Shown here piece after piece: positions 45,374-59,029 of a DNA stretch of 64,000 bases. The stretch is from positions 423,001 through 487,000 of the forward strand of contig JAWRVZ010000028.1 in NCBI GenBank assembly GCA_037043235.1, given 5' to 3'. Below the pieces are notes generated by a model, which was given only the letters and a program-made list of their open reading frames with translations, did no database searches and had not been told where the DNA came from. This stretch comes from Rhodeus uyekii (Eukaryota; Chordata; Actinopteri; Cypriniformes; Acheilognathidae). The translations under genes were made by a program, and so were the position numbers. How positions within the stretch are numbered: the stretch's first letter is position 1; each line of letters opens with the position of its first letter.

Positions 45374-46998
45374 TTATTTTTTTTTATTTTGAAGTAACCC
45401 TCTTGAATTACATATTTAATGCATTGTTATTGGGGCTGCAAAAATGTATAGACATTTTTTAAATATTGCAAATGTGCATGCATATTGTAACGGCTTGCAA
45501 AATCTCAATGATTTAAAACCTTCTAAAAGTTAGATAGCAGAGAATAGATTGGACACATGACTATTAAATACATAGATTTTCTGAAGAGAAACAGACACTT
45601 CATGTGATGAATTGATTGACTTGAGACTTTTATTCATATATAAACATTCATCAACTCACATCAGATATGGTAAACAGAAGCTCAAGCATGTTTCTTTTGA
45701 AGTTTGAGAATCAATGAGGTTCATTCTTGATGAATGAACCTCATTTTATGCAGCGCATTTGAGCTTCCACAAGAGGTGTCTTCTTGTGTTTATGTTAATA
45801 AACGTTGTTAATATTATTATTTTTTTTGATGAACTAATCCTTTAAAATAAGTTATTAAGCCCAATAACCTGTGAAAAAGAAACCGATGCTTTACTTGAGT
45901 GTACAGAAAGCGGCTCTTTAAGAGAGCACCATCCTGAATACAGTTCATATGACCAAATATATACAAAATTATGTCAAAATGCAGGTGCTGGCAAGCATTC
46001 AGATAAACTCAATCAGTTATGCTTAAATCACTCACTGCTCAAGAATCAGTATTTAATTTATGTAGCATTTGTTTAAAATTGTATTATTTTTATAATTAAA
46101 TTTCTCTTCTATTTCTTACTGGAATGCTACTAAAGTATTTAATAAGCCTTGTAGTCCTACCTGAAAAATCTAAAGCAATGTTTATTTCATTTTTTTTCTT
46201 CATTTTTCCTATTGTCTGTAATTTGCATCTTCTTGTAATTTGCATCTTCTTATTTTTAATAACAAACAAAGTGCAGTGGAAAAAAAAGCTAAGCATCTTC
46301 TTATTTTTAATAACAAACAAAGTGCAGTGGAAAAAAAAGCTAATTTGAAGTGTTTTTGTTTACCTGGAGGTTCTTGATGTTAAGTTTTCAGGTGGTTATA
46401 ACTATATATTACCAAAGGAATTGTGGTATTTCAGTTGTTTTTTTGTTTTGTTTACACTGATATTAAAATTACACTTTATGTAGTCCTACAGTAAAAAGTG
46501 CAGTTTTTTCAAACATAATTTAAATAGATTTTACATACTTGAAGCATTATCATATTGCATGTATCATTATTTAACAAGTTTTCAAATTTTTCTAAAATAC
46601 CATGCATTAAACAGTGTGATTAGATTAGAGTGTTCAGTTTGTCACATGATCAACTGCTGAAACGTGTTTTCAACCACATAATGTTTATTTATGTTATTTT
46701 TATTAGGTTTCAGAAATTTAAATGCTCACAAATACATTTTTAGTTTGAAGAATACACACTAATGACCATGGAAGAGGACATAACAATCAGTTCAATAATA
46801 ATTTAAGGAAGACTTCATCGGGCACTGAAGTGACTGAATTGGCGTGTTGTAGATCAGATTCTCTGAACTCTCCCGGCGCGTATTATAGATCAGTTAACAT
46901 GATAATTAAAAAAGATTTTTAAACGACAAAATGCATTAATTTACACACATTTGAGAATCGGAATATCAGGTAGTTGGATGACATATGCAATACGTTTG

Positions 46999-47035
<37 letters not shown>

Positions 47036-47070
47036 CGATGCATCTGTCACACAGCGCTTTTGTGGTTACG
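45323..47070. other. Intergenic AT-rich DNA with short repeats
   Basis: Contains a TG/TA microsatellite (45325-45362), a perfect 14-bp-arm hairpin (45713-45745), a directly repeated ~50-bp unit (catcttcttatttttaataa, about 46234 and 46293) and an (AT)n run (46999-47033). No coding exon was recognised. Confidence 0.6.
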
Positions 47071-47072
47071 GT

Positions 47073-47107
47073 GTCACGTGACAAGCACGGCGCGTCGCCA
47101 TGGAAAT
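47073..47107 (+). promoter_or_regulatory. Palindromic E-box and RFX X-box upstream of the stomatin-family gene
   Basis: GTCACGTGAC (47073-47082) is a palindromic CACGTG E-box of the type bound by USF/TFE factors. GTCGCCATGGAAAT (47094-47107) is close to the RFX X-box consensus (GTNRCC, short spacer, RGYAAC). Both lie just before a likely non-coding first exon that ends at 47178 with a GTATGT donor. Confidence 0.6.
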
Positions 47108-47804
47108 AATTGGGGAAAACGTTCTAAAATAACGGTTGCTTTAAAAAAAAAAAACTCACAGCGAAGAATATTTTAAAGGTATGTGCGAAAGGGTTAATTG
47201 AGCTTTTTCTAATTTAATATACGTTGTTTTCATTACACATTTGATATATTTTCAGTGTAAGAATATATAAGATATGTACGATATAAATATATAAGATAAT
47301 ATAAGATATAATATGCAAGATATATTGTCAGCATTTTTTGCAAACCCAGTAAATGTTTTCTAGGTATAATACAACTTTAAATTACAGATTTTCGACGTGT
47401 TTAATGTCTTTAATTTGCTTAGTCTCTCTCCTAGTTATCTTAGGATGATAACTAGGAGAGGAGAGAGAGAGAGAGAGAGATTTCTTAATTTAGGCCTCAC
47501 AACCTGTTCAAATCCTCTCTGCATCTGAACAATACATAAAATATTTGTTCCTTCCATATGTACACAAAAAGATATTATATGTTGTTATTTGATAAGGCCT
47601 CAAAGTAGGAAGAATGACCAAACAAGTAATTGACTTTCAGGTTTAGCATGAGCTCATTTATGTTGCTTAGCGACATGCCATGCAAAGTCCCATGTTGTGT
47701 TGTGTGTGAAAATGGGCGGTAATGGAAAAAGAGAGATATTTAATTTAGCTTAAATATCTCACTCAGACTACATTTCAGCAGTCCTACAGAAAACAGAAAC
47801 TGCC

Positions 47805-50454
47805 ATGTCTATTTTGCTGTCTTCGAGTGAGATGTCCTGCAACAAAATTGAACCTGTAGCAAATGAAGAGAGAGATACAAATGTCATACCCCCATCAGGT
47901 TTGCTGAGCTTTTCTTTTTTCAATCTATTTGGATAATTTTTGATATGATTGAGACTAACTTTTTTTTTTACCTTGTGTTTAATCAGATGGTGATCAACCC
48001 AGGAACCCTGGGTTCTGTGGATACGTCCTTACTTTCTTCTCCTTCCTCTTCGTATTATTTACTTTTCCTGTCTCTGTGTGGTTTTGTATGAAGGTAAGAT
48101 AATTACTTAAAAGTTCATTAAATAAACACTACTTAATTTTTTTTAGCATTATCAAAGAATAAATCAACCACTTAAATCATAATTGATAAATTACTTATCA
48201 ATTCAATTCCTACATTTCATTTTGTTAAAAGATTGTACAGGAATATGAAAGAGCAGTTATTTTTCGCTTGGGACGACTCCTTGGCGGTGCTAAAGGACCT
48301 GGTTAGTAACTACCATTCATGAATTCAAATCATGAACAATTTAAGCATAGTTTAGTGCAACTGCTTCATCTTGATTGTTTTTAAAGGTTTGTTCTGGATA
48401 ATTCCATGTGTGGACACATTTCGGAAGGTTGACTTAAGGACAGTGTCTTTTGACATCCCTCCTCAAGAGGTCAGTGATACATTTGAATCAAAATCTATTA
48501 TCTGAATACCTGAATAAATAAGATTTAATGTGTTTAATGTAATCTTTATTTAAGAATTGTATTGTGTTGTTATGCAACATGCCTTACATTTTCAACATTT
48601 CTCCTCAGGTGCTGACCAAAGATTCTGTGACTATCATGGTAGATGCAGTGGTCTACTATCGCGTCTTTAACCCCACTGTCTCCATTACCAAAGTGGAGAA
48701 TGCTAATCGTGCCACGCAGATGATCGCACAGACTACTTTACGAAACATGCTGGGAACTAAGAGCTTGGCAGACATCCTAAAAGACCGGGAGGAGATGTCA
48801 GAACATATGGAGGTAAGATAACCCTTTGGCTGTAGTCATTTTAGGTCACTCTTAAAATTAAATGTTCTTTAATGGAAAAAAACTGATGGTTTCATGAAGA
48901 AATTTTAACATCCATGGTTCTTCTATAGAGCTATTCAAATCCCCCCTTTTGAAACCTTTATTTTTAACGGTATTTCCTCCAGAGTTAACATTTTCTTTTG
49001 GACAGGAGCACATAAATGCCTTAAATATAAATTGTTCATTGCTCCACCGTCTTTCGCCTTACAGTCTTTGCTGTATGCTGCATCCAAGAACTGGGGAATC
49101 AAAGTGGAAAGGGTAGAGCTTAAAGATGTCAAACTTCCCACCTCTTTGCAAAGAGCCATGGCAGCTGAAGCAGAGGCCACTAGAGAAGCCCGGGCCAAGG
49201 TGTGTGTCTGAGTACTGAAAGACTGTTACATGCTTCACACGCACATGCTACACTGTCTGTTCTGTCGAGCCTGCCAAGTTCAGTATTATCAGCTTTGCAG
49301 CTTTGTGTTCAGCCTGTCTGGGGAGATACAATGTTCTCTGATTGGTGAATGAACACCTGTGGCCCCTCACACATGGTCAGTTAGGGGTGTAGATGAACCG
49401 TAACCCCCTTTAGACAATCAGTTTCCAAAACAAGACCTGCAGACCAGGTCACTTGCAGGTCATGAGATTAGCCTGATTTTATTGCTATTTGTGATGACTA
49501 ACCACTCACAGAATCTGCATAGATGTTTCTACGCAGTGTGTATAAATGCCTACGTACAGAATTTAATTTAACTGTAACTTAATATTTTAAATAAAATAAA
49601 ATAAAAAATTTCTCTTGTGAAATATCCATGTAAATATCTATTATGCTTGGAGAAATATCTCTTTTATTTATACAAGGATTATGTAAACATATGTGCCTAC
49701 ACTGAAAAATTAAGATATCTCATCAAAATAAGTTAAGCAATGTTTCACTTTTTTATAGTAATACAAGTTTTATAGTTCTGTAAGTGAGACAAGATTAAAC
49801 TCATTTTTAACTCAAGTTAGTTTAATTTAAGTTGATTGTACTTAAAAATGAAAGGCAGCAACTTAAAAACAAGTATTTTCATTCAGTATTTTAAATCAGG
49901 TGAATCAATAACCTATATAAAAAACGTTCAAAGACTGTTTATTCATTCATCTGCCATCCATCTATTTTTTTTCCATTAATTTAACCAATCATTCATACAC
50001 AAGTTCAGAGATGTGTTTGCTTTTCAATGAACACAATAATGTCATATTGTTGACTTGAATCCTGAGCCTTTATGTCCTCACACTATGGCACAACACAGTG
50101 GAAAAACAAACTGGATTTGCTCAATGGAAATTTCCGAGTAATTAAAGGTGTGTGTGCCGGAGTCAGAGACTGTGAATTGGAATTGTGTTTATATGAAGAA
50201 CAAACTCATCTTAAAGTGTTGCCTTGGTACAATTAGAGGATTTAAATGTGCTCTATCCTGAACAGGTGATCGCAGCAGAGGGGGAAATGAATGCCTCGCG
50301 CGCTCTGAAAGAGGCGGCAGATGTGATGTCACAGTCTCCGTCAGCACTTCAGCTGCGCTATATGCAAACACTGACTGAGATCGCCACGGAAAGGAATTCA
50401 ACTATTGTCTTTCCTTTTCCTATAGACCTCATCTCTAGTTTCATGAAAAAGTGA
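47805..50454 (+). CDS. Stomatin-family membrane protein (STOM/STOML3-like, 7 coding exons)
   Basis: Exons 47805-47898, 47987-48093, 48232-48301, 48387-48469, 48609-48812, 49065-49199 and 50266-50454 give 293 aa. Residues ~42-66 form the membrane hairpin with the family's Pro (Pro59 in FTFPVSVW). The SPFH/PHB domain follows: YERAVIFRLGR, GPGLFWIIPC, SFDIPPQEVLTKDSV, VVYYRV, AQTTLRNMLGT, then WGIKVERVELKDVKLP. The conserved coil AEAEATREARAKVIAAEGEM and the C-terminal motif NSTIVFPFPIDL are present. Stomatins are palmitoylated raft scaffolds that modulate ion channels. The sequence lies between STOM and STOML3, and I cannot name the paralogue. A candidate poly(A) signal is at 50814. Confidence 0.94.
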
Positions 50455-52209
50455 CCTCATCTAAGATTATATAAATACATGTTCAAATATCTCTGTACAA
50501 GCATACAGATATGTCATCTTTTAAAACACTCATTCACTAGAAAAAATGCTGGGTTGTTTTTAGCTATGGAAATCTCAATTGTTGGGTAAAAATGTGACAC
50601 AATGTCTGGGTTTGTCCATATTTGACTCTAATTTGGGAAGAAACCCAGCTTTGTTTTAGTGATTTTATATAGAATTTGAACATTGCATCAAATATTTCAT
50701 GTGTTCTATACTCTCAAATGAAAAACTTTTTTTGAATTTCATTATTAAAACTAAGTTATACTCTGATCTTGCCTTCTTTGATTATTTTATTTAAGTAATG
50801 TTTTAAGTATAAGAATAAAAATGATGTACATCTCAATGTGTATGCCTGTAACAACTTCAACGACAGAACATGCAAGAACAATGTTTGTAGATTCATGACA
50901 GTATGACTCTTTAACCTCTTAACGCTATCATGAGAGAAGACTTACAGTTAATCTGTCAGCCTGATGCAGAAAAAATGGGTACAATGATCCCTGATCAGTG
51001 AGTCCCATAATAGGATTGTCTACATCAGATACAGGAATGGGTGGACAGTTTAGTAGAGTCAATGTAATCTGCCATTTAATCTGTTGCAAACTCACATTCT
51101 GCAGCACCTTCTGTTCTGACCCTGAACCCCAAAGACACACTGTCATAATGCTCTCATTTCTACAGTCTCCAAGGACTCAGATTGAGAGCGATCCATGTGC
51201 GGTTTATTAAAACAGTTCAGAGTACAAACAGGCATACCAGGGCAAACAACAATATCAGAGACAGAGCAGTAAACGTAGTCGTAACTGGCAGAGGATCAGG
51301 GCAGGCAGCAAACAGTAATAGAAGTATTGTAGTAAATGTAGTCAATTGAGCGATCTTCAATGGCATTGGTGGCATATTGCCTCATGAAACAATTTAACTT
51401 TTTAGAATATTCCTCAATCATGATGAATATCCTCATATCCATCCATCTATCTATAGAATAGATTAATAATAATAATAACAGTGGCGGTTGAGGAGATTCC
51501 CCCCCCGTCCATGTAAGCGCTTTAAGAAAGTCTTTAATAAAGCGCTATATAAATGTAATGAATTATTATTATTATTATTAATAACAGCCATAACACATCA
51601 TGTACTATATTGTAAAAAGTGCAAAATAGTGCAAAAATAAGGTTATTGCAATTATAATGCCATTAGCTATAGCAAATATGACTGCATACATTATTTGCAG
51701 ATTCCTTGTGCTTTTTCCAAAAAACATAACATTATAATTTCTTTATAACTTCACAACAAAGCTGTAAACACTAGATTTGTAAGCATGAAAATACAGAATG
51801 AGAATGTAAGCAAAATGTACGGCAACTTTTGTTGAAGCTGTTACACTCACACAAGTTAGTTGGTGAGACAACAATGTGGTAGTGCTAATTTCATGTATCA
51901 CATCATTTTAGAGTAAACAAGGTTTTAAGGTACACTGTACATGAACCCTGGATAACTGCTTCTCTCTGGAGCAACTATTTGCCCTTAGCATTGCTCAACT
52001 ATATGGGTACAATATGAAAATTACATGTGTATATTTGCTGACAGGGTATATTTAGGTAACCCACAATTTGTGCTTGATGTACTATGAATATTTATGCTGA
52101 TATGGCTCTTTCATTAGAGTTTGGAAGGAGAACCACTCATTTCATTCTGACATTTAATGCAGAACTAAACAACTGGAGGGCAGAATATAACTGAACTGGA
52201 GGTGTAAAG
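50455..52209. other. 3' flank of the stomatin-family gene and intergenic DNA
   Basis: No further exon recognised. Near 51480-51590 there is a LINE-type 3' tail. The rest is AT-rich without recognisable coding sequence. Confidence 0.5.
51480..51590 (+). repeat. L2-type LINE 3'-tail remnant
   Basis: Contains aaagcgctatataaatgtaa followed by an (ATT)n run, the standard 3' terminus of fish L2-related LINEs. No coding part remains. Confidence 0.75.
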
Positions 52210-52756
52210 AAACGGATAGTTAACCCACAAAATAATATTTTGTCATCATTTACTCGCCCTCATGTTGTTACAGACTTTATACAGTAATCCCTCATCACTT
52301 TGCGGTTCAAGTTTCGCGGTCTCACTGCATCGCGCATTTAAAAAAAATATTCATTGAAAAATAAAGTTTAAAAACACCGCCATATCGGCAGCCGTATTGC
52401 GGAAAGCAGCCTTGCTTCATCGGGATGCGAGAGAAACAGTTTCCCAGGATACCAGACAAAGAGAGAAACTCTCTCAGAGGCTTTGTACACACCCACGGGC
52501 ACTCAGACAAGTCCACATTAACCGCGATAAACGAGGGATCACTGTCTATGACTTTCTTCTGAGGATCAGAAGAGAAGATAATTTTAAGGACATGGAGGTT
52601 CAAACAACACTGGACACTATTGAGTTTCATTGTAGTGACAATAAATATAAAATAAGGCATTGTTCAAAATATCTTCTGTATTCTAAAAAAAAAGAAAATC
52701 ACAACATTGTGAGTAAATGACAGCAATCAAATCTTTGTGTGAACTATCCCTGTAAG
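52210..52756. mobile_element. Cyprinid MITE carrying a nested Tigger-like MITE
   Basis: Left part aacggatagttaacccacaa ... tactcgccctcatgttgtta; right part tatgactttcttctgagg ... gtgaactatccctgtaa. These are the two ends of the same 'gatagttcaccca' MITE family seen at 10151. They are separated by the Tigger-like MITE at 52282-52544, showing nested insertion. Confidence 0.75.
52282..52544 (+). mobile_element. Tigger-like MITE, inserted in another MITE
   Basis: Left end cagtaatccctcatcacttt; right end, reverse-complemented, cagtgatccctcgtttatcg; a TA precedes it. The internal part (ccgtattgcggaaagcag) recurs in opposite orientation at 57730-57925, so both are copies of one family. Confidence 0.85.
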
Positions 52757-52985
52757 GTTGTTCAGTCATCCCTAAATCTTTTTTTTTCTGTACACTTCTG
52801 GAAGTCCTAAGCTGGCCTACATTGTGACACTAACCACAGGGTGAGCATGTGTGATCTCATCCAATCTCCCTCGCCCTGCCCACAACCCCTCCTCCATGGG
52901 CTCTTTTCTTCACTACTGATTCACTAATGTTGTTTCTTAGTCCTCTTGATTTTCCTCGTGTCTACCTCTCTCACATCTTGTGGTA

Positions 52986-55900
52986 ATGTGGCGTTTCCTG
53001 ATTTTATTGAGCATCTTTATACTTTGTGAAGGTAAGAGACAGGACAAGACTCTACCCAATAGATTAAACAAATTTAATTCGGTTAAACGTTTGATCTGCT
53101 GACTTTTCTTGGGAACTTGGAAAATTTGTTTAGAGAAAGTGAGTCGAGACACACTAAACCTGGATTGTTTTTTATTTCTGATTTAACATTTTGTTCAACG
53201 GTGTGATGAGCTTCAACAAGTTAGGGCTTAATCATATTGTGTCTGAAAGATTTTGAATTGCTCAAAGAACACTTGATTTGGTTGATACTTGATATCATTC
53301 ACCTAAAGTCTGAGAACTGCAATATTTCAGCTAAGATACCTTAACTGTCGCCCATTAATTATTTAAGTTGGAGGTCTCCGACCCCACACGCAAAACATGA
53401 ATAAATGTTGTACTGGAACTTGAACCCAAACAGAAATACCATGTTTTTTGGTCTCCAGGACCAGAAAACATAGCAGAACCCAAGGACTTGAGGATTCATT
53501 TGTAGCCTATATTTACCAGTGTTATTTCTGTGACATGTAGTCAACAAATCTAGATGGCAGAAATAGCAGAGCAGTATGAAAGAGAGTTAAATACAACAAA
53601 ACCCCATCCAGCTCATGTGACTGACACCTGTAATAATCTCAGGTCTTTCTGTTGGGGGAAGGGGAGGGGGCAGAGAAACATGTGGAAGGAGAGGTGGGAT
53701 GATCTGCTTTTTTATAGAAGCATGATCCAATTGTGACTTGCGCGCAGGCTAATTACAAAGCACAGATGACCTCTTATGTTCGGAAATCTACATGGAAAAC
53801 CTGAGAGGATACATGGCTTATATATGAGGTGGACAAATTATGAAGGATATTGTGCATACCGCTAAAGAAAAATGGAAGCATAAAACTTTGATGTTTAGTG
53901 GAGAGGACATATATTAAGATGAACAGGAACTGGGTCGCTAAAAATCCTGGCTTACTTTACTTGTGGATCAGTCTGTCAATTTCGGGAAAGAGCAAGAGAG
54001 GGCAAGAACAGACTTTCCTGAATATTCTAAGTGTACAGAACAAATTAATTATATTATCAGTTTCCAGAGGAGAGGAAACTGAGAATACGTTAAAATTGGG
54101 ATGTATTATAAAACTAAAGAAACCAAAACACAGACACTGTATGGACGAATTTCAATGCATTACTTGGCATATGCAAACAAAGGAAGCTACATTATTCTCA
54201 AAATATACTTAATTTATATGGACCATTTTAACATTTTACTCCTAAAAACCTCCTCAATGTCTGATCAAAAACAGTGTGCTATGGTGATATTTTCTTGCTA
54301 ATTGAAAGAGCCAACTAGCACTATGCTAAGCTAAGCTAGCAAGGAAAATGTTTAATTTGAACATTTTGGCTTTGGTAATATTTTCTGAAATGTGATTTAA
54401 AAGACATTTTTTTTTTGTATCTTTACGATTAGGATGCAAAATTATGTTCTGTAATTTCTAAACTGGTACCAAATACACATTAAAAGGTGTCTTAGCTATT
54501 GAATTATCAAGTGTGACTGTGGCTTAACATTTGTCAGTTAGAAAGTGTCCAATACTTTGTCTTTATTTTGAACAAAATTAATTATTGTTGTATAGTTTGA
54601 AACCTAAAAGGATATTTTTGTGTAGCACAAAATAAATGCCACTTGGTGTAGATGTTCTCTCCGTTTTATTTTCATTTTTATTATTTAAATATTCCTATAT
54701 TGCTTTTAGTAATTTTTATTTCCCTTTTAGTAATTTTTTCACTTAACTGCCAAAGCAACATTTACAATTTTTATTTAAGATTAGGTTTCATTTAATATTT
54801 AATTTGACTTCAGCAACATTTCAATATTAAAACTTTGTATTTGTATTAATCAACAATACTGTGCTGAGCTGTCAACCCAAACACAAAATTAGGTTCAGTA
54901 ATTAACATCTTTACCTCTTTCACACAAGCTAACACAGACCAGTAAGCCAGTGTCTTTTGTCATTAGGTGAGGACACGGAGTGTGACAACTTCACCGATCT
55001 GGATTTCCATGAGTCTTTCATAGGGACCAACCTGTACGTGCGGCTGCTGCTCTACACTCGTGCAAACCTGGAATGCGGTCAGGAGCTCCCTCACCACAAC
55101 TTCACTCAAGAACCCCTGTTTGACGTTACCAGACCCACTACCTTTGTCATACATGGGTACCGACCCACAGGGGCGCCGCCTATCTGGATCAACCACATTG
55201 TGCACTTGTTAGCAGCACAGAAGGACATGAACATCCTGGTAGTGGACTGGAACAGAGGGGCGGCCAACCTCAATTACTTCACGGCTGTAGCCAACACACG
55301 GGGTACAGCTGAGAACATCACAGGCTTGATAGAGAGCATGGAGGTAGGGTCAGTGGGCTGAAATTGCTTTGGTCAGTAATGTCTGCCAAATTATAGAATG
55401 TGATGAAAATATTGTATTCCAATCAGAAAGAGGGAGCTTCTCTTGACTCCATCCATCTGATTGGCGTCAGTCTGGGTGCGCACGTTGCCGGGTTCATTGG
55501 TGCGATGCTGGGAGGACGAGTGGGCAGAATTACAGGTGAGACTCTGTGAGAATATGAGCCAATCAAACAAAACTATAGTTAGTTAATCTTGTCAAGTAAA
55601 TTTTGTTTACTAAATGTTTCACCTGGTCAACTCTAGGTCTGGACCCAGCAGGGCCAATGTTTGCCGGTGTTCCCCCTGAGGACCGTCTTGATCCAACTGA
55701 TGCCCAGTTTGTAGATGTGCTGCACACAGATATGAATTGTAAGTATAACTAGAGAATAAAGTTTGTCGAGACAAACTTTAGAAATTCGCTTGAGAACGTT
55801 GCACCAGAAACTTTAATTTAACATGTTGGTAGCACAATTTAACATTAACTACGAAGTCGCTACAATGAATTATCAGAAACTAACATGTTGCTAGGGTGTT

Positions 55901-58900
55901 GCTAAGTGTTCTGGGTGGCGGCTAGGGTATCTGGGGTGGTTACTAGGGTATTCTGGGTGGTTGCTAGAGTGTTGCTAGGGCATCTGGGGTGGTTACTAGG
56001 GTATTCTGAGTGGTTGTTATGCAGTTTCTAGGGTATTCTGGGTGGTTGCTAGACAGTTGCTAGCGTATCCCGGGTGGTTGACAGGGTATTATGAGTGGTT
56101 GCTAGGCAGTTGCTAGGATGTTACTAGGCAGTTGCTAGGGTATCCATGGTGGTTGCTAGGCTGTTGCTAAGGTATATGGGGTGGTTGCTAGGGTATTCTG
56201 GGTGGTTGCTAGTATGTTACTAGGGTATATGCGGTGGTTGCTAAGGTATACTGGGTGGTTGCTATGCAGTTTCTAGGGTATTCTGGGTGGTTGCTAGACA
56301 ATTTCTAGTGTATTCCGGGCGGTTGCTAGGGTATTCTGGGTGGTTGCTAGTATGTTACTAGGTTGTTGCGAGGTGTTCTGGGTAGTTTATATGGCATTCT
56401 TTGCATATTTTAACACTTAGCTAATCACTATTAGCATGTAGCTATTCACTGCTAGTATGTGTAGCATGTTGAAAGTCGTCAATAGAACCAACCCCCATGT
56501 CTCTACAACGCATATTCATAGACATTATTTGCATACAGTTATGTTCAAAATGGAAAACTTGTACACTATACAGTATAATGTACGCAAATACAAGAAAACG
56601 TTTCTTCATTTTTCGTCATTGAGTCATTTATTGCATTAGAAATGGAAGGTCAGATCAATGCATGACATTAAATATTTTTGTTGTAAACTTCACATTTTTG
56701 CAAATGTGGTATTCCATGCATTCAGAAAATGTCCACACTGTGCACGATATGCTTGAGATTAATAATGCTAAAATATCAGTATGACGTTTCAAATAGTGTC
56801 TAACAATCCCACACTCAAACTGTTTCCTGTGGCAGCCTTTGGCCTTAAAGGAACCCACGGCCATATTGATTTCTATGCCAATGGAGGATTAGATCAACCA
56901 GGATGTCCCAAGACCATCTTCTCAGGTCTGTATGTTAAGATAGAACTTTTGGGAGAGGTCAGGGTTTATAGGATAATATTTAATGATGATTCATCTTGCA
57001 TAGAATGCTCTTCAAATAAACCTAAAATGCAAAAGGTTGGCTGTGTAATTAAGATTCTGTCATAATCAAATTACCTAATCCTCCCAATGGGATTGAGTTC
57101 ATTATAGGGTTGTGCTAACAGGCAACAGGGCTAAGGTCTAATCTCACTCCTCCTCTTTTCCACAGGGAAATCATATTTTGTGTGTGATCACCAGAGGTCT
57201 GTTTTCCTGTACCTTTGTGCTCTGAATCACACGTGTAACCTGACAGCATACCCGTGTTCCTCGTACAGCGATTTCCTCAGTGGCCAGTGTTTGCAGTGCG
57301 AGACCTTTAAGCCTGCATCCTGTCCTGTTCTAGGTAAAAGCAATATATTTAGTACTTAACCATATTAAATTTGAATACTAATTAATGCTTTCAAGTGTGA
57401 TATTCCTTTTATACAAACAATTCAAACAAATTAGTATACACAGTAACCTTTTTTTTATACAATATTTCCAGTTACTTTGTATTTGCAAATTTCCTGACTT
57501 TAAGTAATAAATACTTTTATCCAGCAAGGATGCATTATTTGATTGTACTATTATCAAAATTGAGTGACTAGAGTGACTTTCTATTCATGAACAAATCCAA
57601 GAGGAACAAAAACTTGCAATACAGACTTCATAGCTCACAATGATGAGTTTAACTTGCAATACCAAGAGAAAAAAAAATCTATATATAGACTTGCAAATAA
57701 AAAAGATAAATGGTTTTAATCTAACAATACAGTGATTCCTCGTTTATCGTGGTTAATGTGGACCGGAATTCCCTGCGATAGGTGAAAATCAAGGAAGATA
57801 AAACAGCGCTGCTTTCCGCAATACGGCTGCATTTTTGTAATTTTATTTTTCAGTAAATATTTTTGAAAAATACGCAATGCACTGAGGCCGCGAAACTTGA
57901 ACCGCGAAGTGGTGATGGATTACTGTACTAAAATTCTTTCAATTGCAAATTTGACTACAGCTTCGCAAATGAGTTGCAATTCAGAATTGTTTCCTGCAGT
58001 CGCACAATTCAAACTTTTCCCCTCACAATTCCAAATTTCTAACTAATTCTAACTCTTTTCCCCCAAAATTGCAAGAAAAAGTCTGAATTTCGAAATGTCG
58101 CAATTACTTTTTTAAAATCCCGTCGCAGAAACAAGCTTCCATACATAAGAGACGCCTTTCAAAAACCCCTTTCAAACTGCACAAAGATTTAACAACCAAA
58201 CAGACAAATTGAGTGATTAACTATCAACACTCTTGAAACATCAGATTTCATCAGACCCTCAGCCAATCAGATTCCATGACTGTAACTAACGGCTATATAA
58301 TCTTCTTCCTCAGGTTATGACATGAGCCAGTGGAGGGATACACTTCTGAGGTTAGGGCAAACACGAGCATATTTCTCAACTACGGCAGAGCTTCCCTACA
58401 GCAGTGAGTTAGCACTATAACAGCTCATTGCAGAAATTGTTTTCGCAAAGGCAGTTGGTGCAATTGTCTTATTTCTCATTTCAGAGACAAGCTATAGAGT
58501 GGACCTAGTAACCTGGAACCAGTTTCTAAGGTGGGGGGTGGTCATACTCCGACTGCACAATGGAAAAAACGTAATAGAGGCCCAAATAGATAAGTAAGTA
58601 AACTGCAGTAATGCATTTATTAAACATAAAACTAACACAAAGCTCCTTCAGACTTTGACTTGCCATTGTAATGCTTATTCTGTTTTGCTCAGTAAGCTGT
58701 TGAGGTTTGAACAGTATACATCCACTCGACTACTGGCCCAGTTTGATGAGGATCTATATCCAATTCAGAAAATATCTTTACGGATTGTCACTGGGAATGT
58801 TATTGGTCCTCGATATAAGATAAGGCTGCTCCGTATCCGGATAACTCCACTGGAAAATCCAAACAGGTGAATAACCACACATTTGCTTTTCTGAGTTACT

Positions 58901-58994
58901 GCCCGTATACTACCACTCAAAAGTGTAGGGTCAGTGAGATCGTTTAAATGTTTGAAGTCTCTTATGCTGTGCAAGGGTGCATTTAACCCCTTAC

Positions 58995-59029
<35 letters not shown>

